From Promethearchaeota archaeon (lineage in GTDB: Archaea; Asgardarchaeota; Lokiarchaeia; Sigyniarchaeales; SOKP01): 64,000 nt of DNA. Position 1 is the first letter of the stretch; every line of letters starts with the position of its first letter. Positions 45,668 to 55,686 of this stretch are shown piece by piece. A program made the translations under genes and the position numbers. The DNA lies in the NCBI GenBank assembly GCA_019058245.1, contig JAHPZJ010000023.1:1-64000 (forward strand), given 5' to 3'. The notes under the pieces were generated by a model that was not told where the DNA came from, ran no database searches, and saw nothing but the letters and a program-made list of their open reading frames with translations.

Positions 45668-47170
45668 ATGACATCAACAAAAGTTAGTCTTCAAAGCGGT
45701 AAGATTAGTCCAGATTTAGAAACGATTAGTACCGCGAAAAAGATATTAGAACAAGAAAAGGTAAAATTTGTCCTATGTGCATTTACTGACGTTCGAGGAA
45801 TATTTCAGAGTTTTACTACTCCTGTACACCATTTTTTGAAAGGAGATCAATATTTTGAAACTGGAATTGGGTTCGATGGTTCTAGCATAAGAGGCTTTAG
45901 AGAGCTTCATACAAGTGATATGATTTTTTATCCAGATCCTCAAGCACTATATGTCCTCCCATGGACAGAAGGAATTCAAAAAACAGCGGTTATAATAGGT
46001 AGTATAAGAGAGCCTTTTGGGAGTATAGAAGCGGCAGATTGTGATCCTCGAGGTTATGTTGGTCAGCGAGCAGTAGATAAAGCTGCTAGTATGGGATATA
46101 CCCCATATTTTGGACCTGAAATTGAGTTTTTTGTGTTTAAATCGATTGATCCAAGTACCTTACACTATGATCTTTTTGTTAGTCCTAAAGGCGGTGCTGG
46201 CGACAGTTGGGGACCCCCTCGGGTTGATCCAGTATCACCAGAAACGGATATTGGAGGGTACATCTTACGACCTAAGGAAGCATATTTTAGAAATCCCCCA
46301 GAAGATACAACTTATGCTTATCGTAATGATCTCACATATGCTCTTGAAACAATGGGATATACCGTTGAGATGCATCACCATGAAGTTTCAACAAAAGGTC
46401 AAGTTGAACTTAATTACCGATATAGCGATTTAATTGATACAGCGGACAAAGTCCAAATATACAAACTCGCAGCAAGAAACATTGCTGCTAAATACGGATG
46501 GATCGCAACATTTATGCCGAAACCTATTTATTTAGATAACGCAAGTGGAATGCATGTCCATAATTCAATATTTAAGGACGGTGAGAACGCTTTTTGGGAT
46601 CCTGATGATGATTATGCGGAAATAAGTCAAATATGTCGGTATTATATTGGAGGTCTTTTAGAACATGCTGAAGCTCTAACAGCAATCTGTTGTCCAACTG
46701 TTAATTCATATAAGCGATTAGTACCTGGTTTTGAAGCACCAATAAACATTATGTATAGTAGAAGAAATAGATCGGCATTAATCCGTATACCAATGTATCT
46801 AAAAGGTGAAAAATATAAAAATCGTCGAAGACTAGAATATCGAGGGGTGGATCCTTCAACAAACTCTTATTTTGCATTTGCTGCTATTCTTACTGCAGGA
46901 TTGGATGGAATAAAGAAGAAAATCGATCCTGGTGATCCAGTAGATAGAGATGTTTATGAAATGTCAGAATCAGAGAAAAAAGCCGCAGGGGTAAAACAAT
47001 TACCAACTACTTTAAAAGATGCGCTAGATGTATTAGAGAGTGATTCAATATCTAAAGAAATTTTAGGTTCACATCTCTATGATGCTTTTGTAGAATACAA
47101 AACAAATGAATGGAATCAGTACTGTCTTTATGTAACTCCATGGGAGATTATGAAGTATCTAGATTACTAA
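45668..47170 (+). CDS. glnA: Glutamine synthetase, long form (GS 1)
   Basis: 500 residues; makes glutamine from glutamate, ammonia and ATP. Landmarks: FDGSSIRGF near the N-terminus, PEIEFFVFK, EVSTKGQVELNY, HVHNSIFKDG, NSYKRLVPGFEAP and RNRSALIRIP. It is about 50 residues longer than GS 2, mostly from an insertion after EFFVFKS (SPKGGAGDSWGPPRVDPVSP region) that enlarges a surface loop near the active site. No YxxxxY adenylylation signature was identified. Regulated by the TTGTCCA sites and the divergent Lrp. Confidence 0.95.
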   Translation: MTSTKVSLQSGKISPDLETISTAKKILEQEKVKFVLCAFTDVRGIFQSFTTPVHHFLKGDQYFETGIGFDGSSIRGFRELHTSDMIFYPDPQALYVLPWTEGIQKTAVIIGSIREPFGSIEAADCDPRGYVGQRAVDKAASMGYTPYFGPEIEFFVFKSIDPSTLHYDLFVSPKGGAGDSWGPPRVDPVSPETDIGGYILRPKEAYFRNPPEDTTYAYRNDLTYALETMGYTVEMHHHEVSTKGQVELNYRYSDLIDTADKVQIYKLAARNIAAKYGWIATFMPKPIYLDNASGMHVHNSIFKDGENAFWDPDDDYAEISQICRYYIGGLLEHAEALTAICCPTVNSYKRLVPGFEAPINIMYSRRNRSALIRIPMYLKGEKYKNRRRLEYRGVDPSTNSYFAFAAILTAGLDGIKKKIDPGDPVDRDVYEMSESEKKAAGVKQLPTTLKDALDVLESDSISKEILGSHLYDAFVEYKTNEWNQYCLYVTPWEIMKYLDY

Positions 47171-47184
47171 TTATTTTTTTTTTT
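47171..47184 (+). terminator. T-run terminator after glnA1
   Basis: TTA followed by eleven T directly after the stop codon. Confidence 0.45.
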
Positions 47185-47457
47185 CAAAAATTTTAAGAAG
47201 AAAAATCTAAGAAATAATAAAAAAAATTATTATAACCATAGATGTATTGGTTGTTATATTATTACAATTTTCAAAAAATAGTTTTGAGCAATAATACCAT
47301 TATTAAATCAAATTTTAGAATAGTAAATTATCGAAATATATCGTTATGAGTCTAATGTAGGAGATATATTAATCAAAAAGTGATTAATTAATTTTCCAAC
47401 TCAGAAAATTTATCCAAGGATATAAATAAATTAAAAAAAGAAAAATGTGAAAAGAAT

Positions 47458-48417
47458 ATGGTATATAGTAGAAGTTTTGAGAGAAGTATAATTAAACTTG
47501 GTAATTCTATGGCAATAACATTTCCTCAGGAATGGTTCCAAAACTCAGATTTACAGGAACATTCAAAAGTATTTGTTCTCCCCGTTGATGATGATACCTT
47601 AATTATTCAAAGAAATAATTATATAGATTCTGACTCAATTTTGCACATAGATTTAAATAAATGGCCTTCAGATCTATCAGAGCAATTAATTTTAACTGCT
47701 TTCAAACTGAATGTAGATCAATTATATGTGAAGTATGATCTCAAGAAAAACAAACAAGATTATTTAGTTATGATTAACAAGCTTCAAAGAAAAATAATAG
47801 GCTTTGATTATAGTGTATTAAATGATAATAGTGGTATAATTATTCGATTTTTATTAGATTCTACAAAAACCACCTTACCTGAAATTTTGATTGAATTGTT
47901 TAATACTCTGAAAGAATTTATTATAGGGGTGCTTGATAAATCATTGGTAATTGATCAAGGTATTTATCAAGAAAAATTTGCGCGAAAATATCATCTAGGA
48001 ATACGATTATTGCTTGCAACTCTTTTAAAATATCCTAAATTAGAAGGTGCTATTAATAGACCAATTATTCGTACACTTGGAGATAGAATTACATTGTTAT
48101 ATTCTAGAGAATTAATGAATCATGTTCTTGCAATAAAAAATCTACCAAAAGAAATGTTGGAAAAATATTCACAAATTCTAATTGATTTCTCTGATCTAAT
48201 CTTGAGTATCATTGAAAAATATAATAATAATATTAAGGAGGAGCTTTTAATATCTTTTCAAAAAAAAATAGATAAATTAAAAAAATCACTTGATACCATT
48301 GATCTTGACATAAAACAAGAGGAAAATATGATTAGAAATGTTATATCAAGATTCTTCAGTATTTGTACAGATTTAATAGAAATATCAATTACAAGAATAT
48401 TAGAAGCGAAATTGTAA
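47458..48417 (+). CDS. AbrB-PhoU family regulator
   Basis: 319 residues. Residues 1-55 (SFERSIIKLGNSMAITFPQEWFQ, SKVFVLPVDDDTLIIQ) form an AbrB/SpoVT-like swapped-hairpin DNA-binding domain. The rest (about 100-319) is helical in two PhoU-like bundles, ending ENMIRNVISRFFSICTDLIEISITRI. Archaeal AbrB-PhoU proteins are thought to govern phosphate or other transport genes. Six bases separate it from the next gene, which also codes a DNA-binding protein. Confidence 0.8.
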   Translation: MVYSRSFERSIIKLGNSMAITFPQEWFQNSDLQEHSKVFVLPVDDDTLIIQRNNYIDSDSILHIDLNKWPSDLSEQLILTAFKLNVDQLYVKYDLKKNKQDYLVMINKLQRKIIGFDYSVLNDNSGIIIRFLLDSTKTTLPEILIELFNTLKEFIIGVLDKSLVIDQGIYQEKFARKYHLGIRLLLATLLKYPKLEGAINRPIIRTLGDRITLLYSRELMNHVLAIKNLPKEMLEKYSQILIDFSDLILSIIEKYNNNIKEELLISFQKKIDKLKKSLDTIDLDIKQEENMIRNVISRFFSICTDLIEISITRILEAKL

Positions 48418-48423
48418 TAAAAA

Positions 48424-49011
48424 ATGAATGAATTAGAAAATAGTCACAAAATAAAAAATAGGATAACTATTGCAATAGATGAAGATACAAAACTAATATT
48501 AAATAAGCTAAATAATCACTCGGAAAGTTCTCGATCTGAAACAATAAGAAAAGCAATTAAATTTTATCATAAATTTAAGAAAGTGTTTGATAAAAAAGAA
48601 AATGGAGTATCTGCTAAGGTGAACACTTACTTAGAATTACTCTCTCATGGAGAACACATTATTTTAGATGTAGATCATTATTTAAGTTTCTTAAAGTTCA
48701 TAGAAAATTCACCTGAAAGAGAAAAATTTGAGGACATAAATAAATCAATAGGAAGAGCTCATGCGGAAGAATTTTCTCAGGATCTTGATATTACAACTGT
48801 ACAGAAAGTGGTGGAACGTCTTGAAGCATGTAATTTCTTTAAAATTGTTAAAGATTCATCAAATAGATACACATTATTATTGGGTTCTGATATTCAAAAA
48901 AACTTCATTAAAACTTTTCTTGAAGAAGTGTTAAGAGGTATGGGTTTCAATGTTCAAGTAAAAGAAGGCTTCTCAAAACTTAAAATTAGTTTGGATAATA
49001 TGTCTTATTAA
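48424..49011 (+). CDS. Ribbon-helix-helix DNA-binding protein
   Basis: 195 residues. Residues 14-48 (RITIAIDEDTKLILNKL, SSRSETIRKAIKFYHKF) are a CopG/NikR-type RHH domain. The C-terminal region (EEFSQDLDITTVQKVVERLEACNFFKIV, then FIKTFLEEVLRGMGFNVQVKEG) is a small alpha-beta domain that may bind a ligand. Operon partner of the AbrB-PhoU gene. Confidence 0.75.
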   Translation: MNELENSHKIKNRITIAIDEDTKLILNKLNNHSESSRSETIRKAIKFYHKFKKVFDKKENGVSAKVNTYLELLSHGEHIILDVDHYLSFLKFIENSPEREKFEDINKSIGRAHAEEFSQDLDITTVQKVVERLEACNFFKIVKDSSNRYTLLLGSDIQKNFIKTFLEEVLRGMGFNVQVKEGFSKLKISLDNMSY

Positions 49012-49060
49012 AATAATTTTAAAAAAAAATTAAAAAAAAGACTAAAAAATTAATTTGTAT

Positions 49061-49402
49061 CTATAAAATATCTTCACCTTTCTCTTTTGTCCTGATTCTT
49101 ATTGCATTTTCAATGGGAATTATAAATATTTTTCCATCGCCAGGTTTGCCTGTTTGAGCATTTTCTATAATGGTATTAATAATTTCATCGATATTTATTT
49201 TATCGCTAATAACTATCTCCAGTTTCAATTTATCAATCCATTCGACACAATATTCCCCAGTTCTCCCCACAAACTTTATTCCCCTTTGACTGCCATGTCC
49301 TTTGACTTCATTTACGCTCATTCCTTTAATTCCTTTATCAAATAATCCAGATTTTACAGCTTCTAATTTTTCTGGTCGTATAAAACATTCAATTTTTTTC
49401 AT
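49061..49402 (-). CDS. glnK: Nitrogen regulatory protein P-II (GlnK)
   Basis: 113 residues, the usual P-II size. MKKIECFIRPEKLEAVKSGLFDKGIKGMSV start, T-loop with GRTGEYCVEWIDK (conserved Tyr), then IIENAQTGKPGDGKIFIIPIENAIRIRTKEKG, the nucleotide-binding B and C loops. Senses 2-oxoglutarate and ATP/ADP and plugs AmtB. Lies 18 bases after amtB on the same strand. Confidence 0.96.
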   Translation of the reverse strand: MKKIECFIRPEKLEAVKSGLFDKGIKGMSVNEVKGHGSQRGIKFVGRTGEYCVEWIDKLKLEIVISDKINIDEIINTIIENAQTGKPGDGKIFIIPIENAIRIRTKEKGEDIL

Positions 49403-49420
49403 TTTTATTTTATACCTCCT

Positions 49421-50620
49421 TTATACTTTTTCTCCATGGATTGAAATATCTATTCCAACATACTCTTCTTCCTCAGATGCTCTTAAACCCATAAATTTAT
49501 CAATCACTTTAGCTATTACCCAAGTTACTACAAAAGTATATACAATTGTAACTATAACTCCTACTGTTTGAGTCCATACTTGTCCAGAGTTGCCTGTAAT
49601 TAAACTTGTAGCCCCCACACTAGCAAAAATTCCAGTAGCAATTGCTCCCCAGATACCACCCCATCCATGAACAGCCCACGCATCTAAAGATTCATCAATT
49701 TTCGATTTTGAACGCCAAGTAAGTGCACCATAACAGATTGCAGCAACAACAGCTCCAATTATCAATGCAGCCCATGGTTGAACATAGCCAGCAGCAGGAG
49801 TAATTGCAACTAGTCCCGCTAAACCACCTGTTGCTAATCCAAGAACACTAAATTTTCCTGTTTTATAGTATTCTATAATCATCCAAATTAAACCAGAAGT
49901 ACTCGCCGCTATGTGAGTATTAACCATAGCTAATACCGCAGTACTGTTTGCAGCTAAAGCACTTCCACCATTAAATCCAAACCATCCAATCCAAAGTAGT
50001 CCCATTCCAAGTAATACATAAGGAATATTTGAAGGCTCCATGGGTTCTTTCTGATATCCTTTCCTTGGACCAATAACCAAGGCGATTGCTAAAGACGCAA
50101 ATCCTACATTTATATGAACGACCGTGCCTCCAGCGAAATCTAGGGCGCCTAGAGCTTTTAACCACCCGCCATCACCCCAAACCCAATGAGCTATAGGAGA
50201 ATATACTATTACGAGCCAGATTGAAATAAATATCATGAATGCCTTAAAATTTACTCTCTCTGCGAAAGGACTTGCTATAATCGCTACAGTAATTATTGCA
50301 AACATTAACTGAAACACCATATATAATAGATGTGGTATTGCATCAGAATATACTGGATATGCATCCGTTCCTACTCCAAAAAGTCCAAGGAAATTAAAAC
50401 CTCCAATAAATCCACCACCAATATCAGGAGCAAAAGCAAAACTATAACCAATTATAAACCATGCAACTGTTACAATTGATATTGAGACAAAACACATTGC
50501 CATCATATTTATAATATTCTTTTTACGTAATAGCCCCCCATAAAAGAATGCTAGACCCGGAGTCATAATAAAAACTAACCCAGTACATATTAAGACAAAA
50601 GCTATATCTGCACCCGCCAA
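49421..50620 (-). CDS. amtB: Ammonium transporter AmtB
   Basis: 399 residues, eleven membrane segments. FIMTPGLAFFYGGLLRKKN, the twin-histidine pore residues in GGTVVHINVGFASLA and WAVHGWGGIWGAI, and the C-terminal GlnK-binding tail EEYVGIDISIHGEKV. Moves ammonium/ammonia inward at low supply. Cotranscribed with glnK. No TTGTCCA site seen upstream, so it may be governed otherwise. Confidence 0.97.
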   Translation of the reverse strand: MAGADIAFVLICTGLVFIMTPGLAFFYGGLLRKKNIINMMAMCFVSISIVTVAWFIIGYSFAFAPDIGGGFIGGFNFLGLFGVGTDAYPVYSDAIPHLLYMVFQLMFAIITVAIIASPFAERVNFKAFMIFISIWLVIVYSPIAHWVWGDGGWLKALGALDFAGGTVVHINVGFASLAIALVIGPRKGYQKEPMEPSNIPYVLLGMGLLWIGWFGFNGGSALAANSTAVLAMVNTHIAASTSGLIWMIIEYYKTGKFSVLGLATGGLAGLVAITPAAGYVQPWAALIIGAVVAAICYGALTWRSKSKIDESLDAWAVHGWGGIWGAIATGIFASVGATSLITGNSGQVWTQTVGVIVTIVYTFVVTWVIAKVIDKFMGLRASEEEEYVGIDISIHGEKV

Positions 50621-50904
50621 ATTTATCCACTTTTTTAATATTTTAATTTTATTAATATAATTACTTTTAATTTAGATAATATATATTAAATCTTAAATAT
50701 AATGAAGAATATGAACTATAAAAGGTTAATTGAGAATTAAAATTATAGGTTAAGATCATTTAGTTAATTTTATTAACAATTATGCATTGTATAATAACAA
50801 ATTCTTTCATTTTATGAAAAAGTATGAATTACTCATAATAGTATAAATAAATAATAATCATTAATCAAATTATAAAGGAAAATTATCTAAATTCTTATAA
50901 TATC

Positions 50905-52560
50905 ATGAGAAAATTAAAAATTTGTATAGGGCAAATTAATCCAATTGTTGGAGATATTGAATATAATGCAGATAAAATCATTACAATTATTAGAAAAAAT
51001 CAAGATGTTGATATTATTGTATTTCCGGAAATGGGTCTTGTGGGATATCCTCTGATGGATCACATTCATGATCCGTTAATTAAACATAAAAACTCAGATG
51101 CTATTAAAAGAATCAAAAATCTAAATTCTAAAGCTTCTGTTATTTTAGGAACATTTACAGAACCTAAAGAATTAAAAGGTAAGTTTCAGCCTTTTTACAA
51201 CTCAGGTTTAGTTATTGAAGGTGAAGAATTAAGTTATATTGAAAATAAAAGACTATTGCCAAATTATGATGTATTCGATGAGAGAAGATACTTTTCTTTC
51301 GATAACAAGTTTAAACCTGTGAAAATTAAAGGAGTGAAATGTGGGATCTTAATTTGTGAGGACATATGGGATGAACATTATGAGAAAAATGTTTCAGAGA
51401 ATTTGGTGATGAATGGAGCAGAAATATTGATAGTAATTAATGCTTCTCCATATCATATTAATAAATTTAAACAAAGGGTTGAACTTATTTCTGATAAAGC
51501 TAGAAATCTAGCAGTTCCTATCTTTTATATTAATATGGTTGGGGGTCTTGACGAAATTATATATGATGGACAGAGTTTTGTAAGTAATAAGTATGGTCAG
51601 ATAATTTTCAAAGCGAAAGCGTTTGAAGAAGATGACCCTATTGTAGAAATAGCAATTGATTCAGATAGTCCTATTGAAGAAATAAATTATGAAATAGATT
51701 GGAGAGAAGAAGTACTTGAAGCACTTAAATTAAATATAAGAGATTATTTTTCTAAAACGGGTTTTTTTAAAGGTATAGTTTTAGGATTAAGTGGGGGAAT
51801 TGATTCAGCTTTTACTGCTTATACTTGTGCTAAGGCAATTGGATCGGATAAAGTAACGTGTATTATGATGCCAACCCGTTTTACTTCAGAACAGAGTATT
51901 AATTTAGCTCGTGATTTATGTGAAAACTTAGATATAAAATATATCATTCATCCAATTGACGATATTTTTCTGAGCTATAATCAGGATTTTAAGAAAAATT
52001 TGGGAGATTTACCATTTGATATTGCAGATGAGAATCTACAGGCTAGAATTCGTGCAACAATATTAATGTATTATTCCAATAAATTTAATTGGCTATTAGT
52101 TTCCACAGGCAATAAATCTGAGATAGCTGTTGGATATTGCACGCTTTATGGAGATACCTGTGGGGGAAAGAATATTCCAGGAGATCTTTTAAAAATACAA
52201 ATCTATGATATTTGCAAATGGATTAATCGAGAAAAAGAAGTAATCCCTAAAGGTATTATTGAAAGACCTCCAACTGCTGAATTGAGAGAAAATCAAAAAG
52301 ATGAAGACTCATTACCACCTTATAACATATTAGATCTTATTTTGAATGAGATTATTAAACATGGAATAGGCAATGAATTAAATCACTTGGAAAAAAAAGC
52401 AATTGATAAAGAAACCATAAATTATGTAAGAAAATTATACTTGAATTCAGAATTTAAACGTAGGCAATTAGTTCAATCAATAAAAGTGAGTGAAAGTGCC
52501 TTTGGTATAGGACGTCGATATCCAGTATTAAAAAAAATAAATTTAGATAATGAAATTTGA
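50905..52560 (+). CDS. nadE: Glutamine-dependent NAD+ synthetase
   Basis: 551 residues. N-terminal nitrilase-type amidase (residues 1-260): catalytic E in FPEMGLVGYPL, K in ENKRLLPNYDVFDE, C in GILICEDIWDE. C-terminal ATP pyrophosphatase: VLGLSGGIDSAFTAYT, ENLQARIRATILMYYSN, STGNKSEIAVGYCTLYGDTCGG and RPPTAELRENQKDEDSLPPY. Amidates deamido-NAD with glutamine nitrogen, so it consumes the product of the GS genes around it. Confidence 0.95.
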   Translation: MRKLKICIGQINPIVGDIEYNADKIITIIRKNQDVDIIVFPEMGLVGYPLMDHIHDPLIKHKNSDAIKRIKNLNSKASVILGTFTEPKELKGKFQPFYNSGLVIEGEELSYIENKRLLPNYDVFDERRYFSFDNKFKPVKIKGVKCGILICEDIWDEHYEKNVSENLVMNGAEILIVINASPYHINKFKQRVELISDKARNLAVPIFYINMVGGLDEIIYDGQSFVSNKYGQIIFKAKAFEEDDPIVEIAIDSDSPIEEINYEIDWREEVLEALKLNIRDYFSKTGFFKGIVLGLSGGIDSAFTAYTCAKAIGSDKVTCIMMPTRFTSEQSINLARDLCENLDIKYIIHPIDDIFLSYNQDFKKNLGDLPFDIADENLQARIRATILMYYSNKFNWLLVSTGNKSEIAVGYCTLYGDTCGGKNIPGDLLKIQIYDICKWINREKEVIPKGIIERPPTAELRENQKDEDSLPPYNILDLILNEIIKHGIGNELNHLEKKAIDKETINYVRKLYLNSEFKRRQLVQSIKVSESAFGIGRRYPVLKKINLDNEI

Positions 52561-52638
52561 AGAATTTCAATATAATTTTTACATAAAATATTATCTTATT
52601 AATAAAATTGTATCATCTTCATCTTAAATGGGATTCTT

Positions 52639-52748
52639 TTGTCCAGTGAATTTTATCAATTATCATAAATTTTTCATTATAATTTAGGTTCTATAGAAAA
52701 TTTAATAATCTTGTCCAGAGAATATTCTAGGATTTGCTTTTCTGTCCA
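52639..52748 (+). promoter_or_regulatory. Three TGTCCA operators upstream of glnA2
   Basis: TTGTCCA at 52639-52645 and 52711-52717, CTGTCCA at 52742-52748. Two are followed by GnGAAT, as in TTGTCCAGTGAATTTT and TTGTCCAGAGAATATT. All lie upstream of the TATA box. Confidence 0.5.
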
Positions 52749-52776
52749 TAATATATAGGTTTTACTGGTCAAATAT

Positions 52777-52790
52777 AAACCTTTATATAT
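52777..52790 (+). promoter_or_regulatory. BRE/TATA box of glnA2
   Basis: AAACCTTTATATAT is a textbook archaeal BRE/TATA; transcript start expected near 52815. Confidence 0.6.
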
Positions 52791-52884
52791 TGTTTCACAC
52801 TATTTGTTCATAATATAATTTAAAAAAGAAAATATAATTTAGTATAATAAAATATATTTGAAGAAAAAAATAGAATGAAAAGAA

Positions 52885-54237
52885 ATGATTGAAAAAGATG
52901 ATCCAGAACGCTGGAAAATTTGCGATAAAGTTATAGAGACGGTAAAAGAGCAGGATATCAAACTAGTTTACTTTCAATGGACCGATATTCATGGTATACT
53001 TAAATCATTTGAGATTAATGCAAAACGAATCGAAGATTTTCTCCAAGATGGAGAACATTTCGATGGAAGTTCAATTACTGGATATGGAGCTATAGAAGAA
53101 TCCGATAAAACTGCTATACCAGATCCTAGTACTTTTGCAATTATGCCTTGGCGAAAGGAGAAAAAAGTCGCTAGATTCATCTGTGATATATACAAACCAG
53201 ATGGAAATAGATATGAAGGTGATCCGCGTTATATCCTTCAAAAAGCAGTTAAAAAAGCTTCTGAATTTGGATATACTTATTATTGCGCTCCTGAACTTGA
53301 GTTTTTCGTAATCGATACAGATACTGAGAAGGCATTTAAACCTGGCGATTTGCGTGGATATTTTGATTATGATCCTTATGATATCAACGAACGAATGAGA
53401 TATAGGATTAATGAATATTGTGATGCTATGGGAATTGAAACTGAAGCAATACATCATGAAGTTGCCTATGGTCAACATGAAGTAGATTTTAAATATGATA
53501 AAGCAGTAACATCAGCGGACAATACGGTTACCCTTAAAACCATAATTAAAACTGTTGCAGCTGAAGATGGTATGATTGGAACCTTTATGCCAAAACCATT
53601 TGCAGGTATCAATGGTAGTGGTATGCATGTTCACCAAAGTATGATGAAAGATGGAAAAAACGCTTTCTATGATGAGAAGGATAATAATTATATATCAATG
53701 ACCATGAAGAAATTTATCGCAGGACAATTAAAACATGCAAAAGCGATGTGTGCAGTGTTAAGTAGTTGGCCAAACTCTTATAAACGTCTAGTTCCTGGAT
53801 ATGAAGCTCCAGTATATATAGCTTGGGGTTTTAGGAATAGATCACCATTAATAAGGGTCCCCGATTTTAGTGGAAAGCCAAGTTCTGCTCGCTGTGAGAT
53901 ACGATGTCCAGATCCTGCAGGGAATCCCTATCTTCAATTTGCTGTTTTATTAGCGACAGGTTTGGAGGGAATAATATCTGATGATATTGAAGTTCCTGAA
54001 GCTACTGATAAAAATGTATATCATTTTTCATCCAAAGATCTTGAAAAAGCAGGAATTGATGCATTACCGGGAAGTTTAAGGCAGGCCATTATAGAATTTA
54101 GGAATTCAGAATTTATGAAAGAAATATTTGGAGAAGAGCCTTGGAAAAACTTCTATTATGCTAAATTGGAGGAATTTGACGCCTATAGAATTAATGTAGG
54201 TCAATGGGAAAGAGATAGATATATTGTAAAATTGTAA
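52885..54237 (+). CDS. glnA: Glutamine synthetase, standard form (GS 2)
   Basis: 450 residues, typical for GS I. FDGSSITGYG, PELEFFVIDTD, HEVAYGQHEVDFKYD, GSGMHVHQSMMKDGKN, NSYKRLVPGYEAPVYIAWGFRNRSPLIRVP and RCPDPAGNPYLQFAVLL. Second copy in the window, only about 45% like GS 1 by eye. Its promoter carries more TTGTCCA sites than that of GS 1. Strong T-run after the stop. Confidence 0.97.
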   Translation: MIEKDDPERWKICDKVIETVKEQDIKLVYFQWTDIHGILKSFEINAKRIEDFLQDGEHFDGSSITGYGAIEESDKTAIPDPSTFAIMPWRKEKKVARFICDIYKPDGNRYEGDPRYILQKAVKKASEFGYTYYCAPELEFFVIDTDTEKAFKPGDLRGYFDYDPYDINERMRYRINEYCDAMGIETEAIHHEVAYGQHEVDFKYDKAVTSADNTVTLKTIIKTVAAEDGMIGTFMPKPFAGINGSGMHVHQSMMKDGKNAFYDEKDNNYISMTMKKFIAGQLKHAKAMCAVLSSWPNSYKRLVPGYEAPVYIAWGFRNRSPLIRVPDFSGKPSSARCEIRCPDPAGNPYLQFAVLLATGLEGIISDDIEVPEATDKNVYHFSSKDLEKAGIDALPGSLRQAIIEFRNSEFMKEIFGEEPWKNFYYAKLEEFDAYRINVGQWERDRYIVKL

Positions 54238-54260
54238 TTTTTTTTTTATTTTTTTTTTTT
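54238..54260 (+). terminator. T-run terminator after glnA2
   Basis: Ten T, one A, then twelve T immediately after the stop codon. Confidence 0.55.
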
Positions 54261-54401
54261 AATGAGTTCAGATGATAAAAAATATTAAAATCAGCAAAAG
54301 CTTTTTTAGATTTATAATAGATTTTCTTGCTTTTAATAAGATAATAATTATCTTACAAGATAATGAACAATATTAGACTAAAAAAAAACGATGGACGTTA
54401 C

Positions 54402-54653
54402 TTAAAATAAATCTGGGTACATCTTTTCGATATTTTCCATAGTCTCAGAAAACAAATTGTATAAAACAATATTGTCATAAACAAGTATATTCTCATAAAA
54501 ATAATCTAAAATTTCATTAGCAAGTTTCTTATCATTCTTAGGATCAATTTTAGGTTTTAAATTGAATAAAATTTCAAATTCTTCTCTCAACCATGTTAAT
54601 TCATTTTTTAAGCTTTCCTCTAAAACTTGTAGATAATTTATACTAACTTCCAT
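54402..54653 (-). CDS. Small helical protein, hypothetical
   Basis: 83 residues, entirely helical by composition (LQVLEESLKNELTWLREEFEIL, then KKLANEILDYFYENILVYDNIV). Acidic. No family known. ATG at 54653 with no strong upstream signal. Confidence 0.4.
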   Translation of the reverse strand: MEVSINYLQVLEESLKNELTWLREEFEILFNLKPKIDPKNDKKLANEILDYFYENILVYDNIVLYNLFSETMENIEKMYPDLF

Positions 54654-55004
54654 ATCAATACCTCAATCCCTTAATTTATTTTAATAAATCCTTTTTCTTT
54701 GTATTAAATGAAATAATATGGTTATTTATAATTTTCATAGACCAATCTTTACATAAACTAAGATTTGAAAAAGCTTTTCTTTGGAATCTATTATTATTTT
54801 TTTTTTAATTCTTTTGAGTTATAACCATACTATCTGAAGTATATTATGGTATCAAAAATAAAGTCTTAATCTATATATATAATGAGCATGGTTATTTCAG
54901 CCTTAATTTATGTTGTGTTGAAAATATTATAAGTTTTTTAAAAATTGTTTATTATTTCTTGTAATCTCAAAATTTTAAGAAATTTTAAGAAGGTTGGAAA
55001 TTAA
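54654..55004. other. Intergenic region
   Basis: 351 bases, AT-rich; nothing recognised beyond a possible TATA box (CTATATATATAATG near 54870) that would serve the 55005 gene. Confidence 0.35.
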
Positions 55005-55532
55005 ATGTCTGGAAAATGGATAGGAATTTTTCCTATTATATGTGTTGTGTTACTGATCGTTTCATTGTTTTTACCAATAATGGGGCTAAGTATTTTTAGT
55101 TTTGGATTGATAGATCCTGCTATAACTGGAGATATCATGCCTTTTGGAGGAGGAATCTTAGATGAGCTTGAGCCATATGTTGCGACAGTTCCAAAAGCTG
55201 GTGACATACAAAATGCTTTTTTTTGGGTTGGGATAATTTTTGCTGTATTCTTCGCGCTTGATGCTTTATTCTTGTTTATTGGAGGAATTAGAGTAATGAC
55301 TGGAAGCAAAGAACTCGAAAAAGCTAGAAAAAAGTGGTTAACGGGAGGATTATCAAGGATTATAAGTCAAGTTATCCTAATTGTAGTGCTGCTTTTTTTT
55401 GTTCCCGACTTAATATCAGATTATGCCCCTGGACTAGAAATAACTTTTTCAATAGGACTAGGGATGATAATGATAATCATTGTAGGCGGAATTTTAGTTT
55501 TCGCATGGATCTTAGCCAAAATCGCTGATTAA
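55005..55532 (+). CDS. Four-helix membrane protein, hypothetical
   Basis: 175 residues. Four membrane segments at about 6-28, 68-92, 115-135 and 145-172, with an external loop of about 40 residues between the first two and a basic cytoplasmic loop (KELEKARKKWLTGG). The overall plan resembles claudin-like or tetraspan proteins but no motif supports either. Confidence 0.5.
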   Translation: MSGKWIGIFPIICVVLLIVSLFLPIMGLSIFSFGLIDPAITGDIMPFGGGILDELEPYVATVPKAGDIQNAFFWVGIIFAVFFALDALFLFIGGIRVMTGSKELEKARKKWLTGGLSRIISQVILIVVLLFFVPDLISDYAPGLEITFSIGLGMIMIIIVGGILVFAWILAKIAD

Positions 55533-55686
55533 ATAAAGATATAATTATAAATCATTTTTTTTAAGTAAAAATAATCAATCTAATTTTACAGCCTCGAATA
55601 TTATTTATTAACTTATTTTTCTTATCAACTTTCTCATTAAAGAGGAATTTTCTTTCTTTAGATAGATATCAAGTATATTTTCTCTT

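Larger units (their letters stand above)
52561..52884. other. Regulatory region ahead of glnA2
   Basis: 324 bases, no gene. Holds three TGTCCA operators and a BRE/TATA box, described separately. Confidence 0.6.

Noticed and set aside
53071-53478. 135-residue minus-strand frame inside glnA2
   Set aside because: Antisense shadow of a strongly conserved gene.
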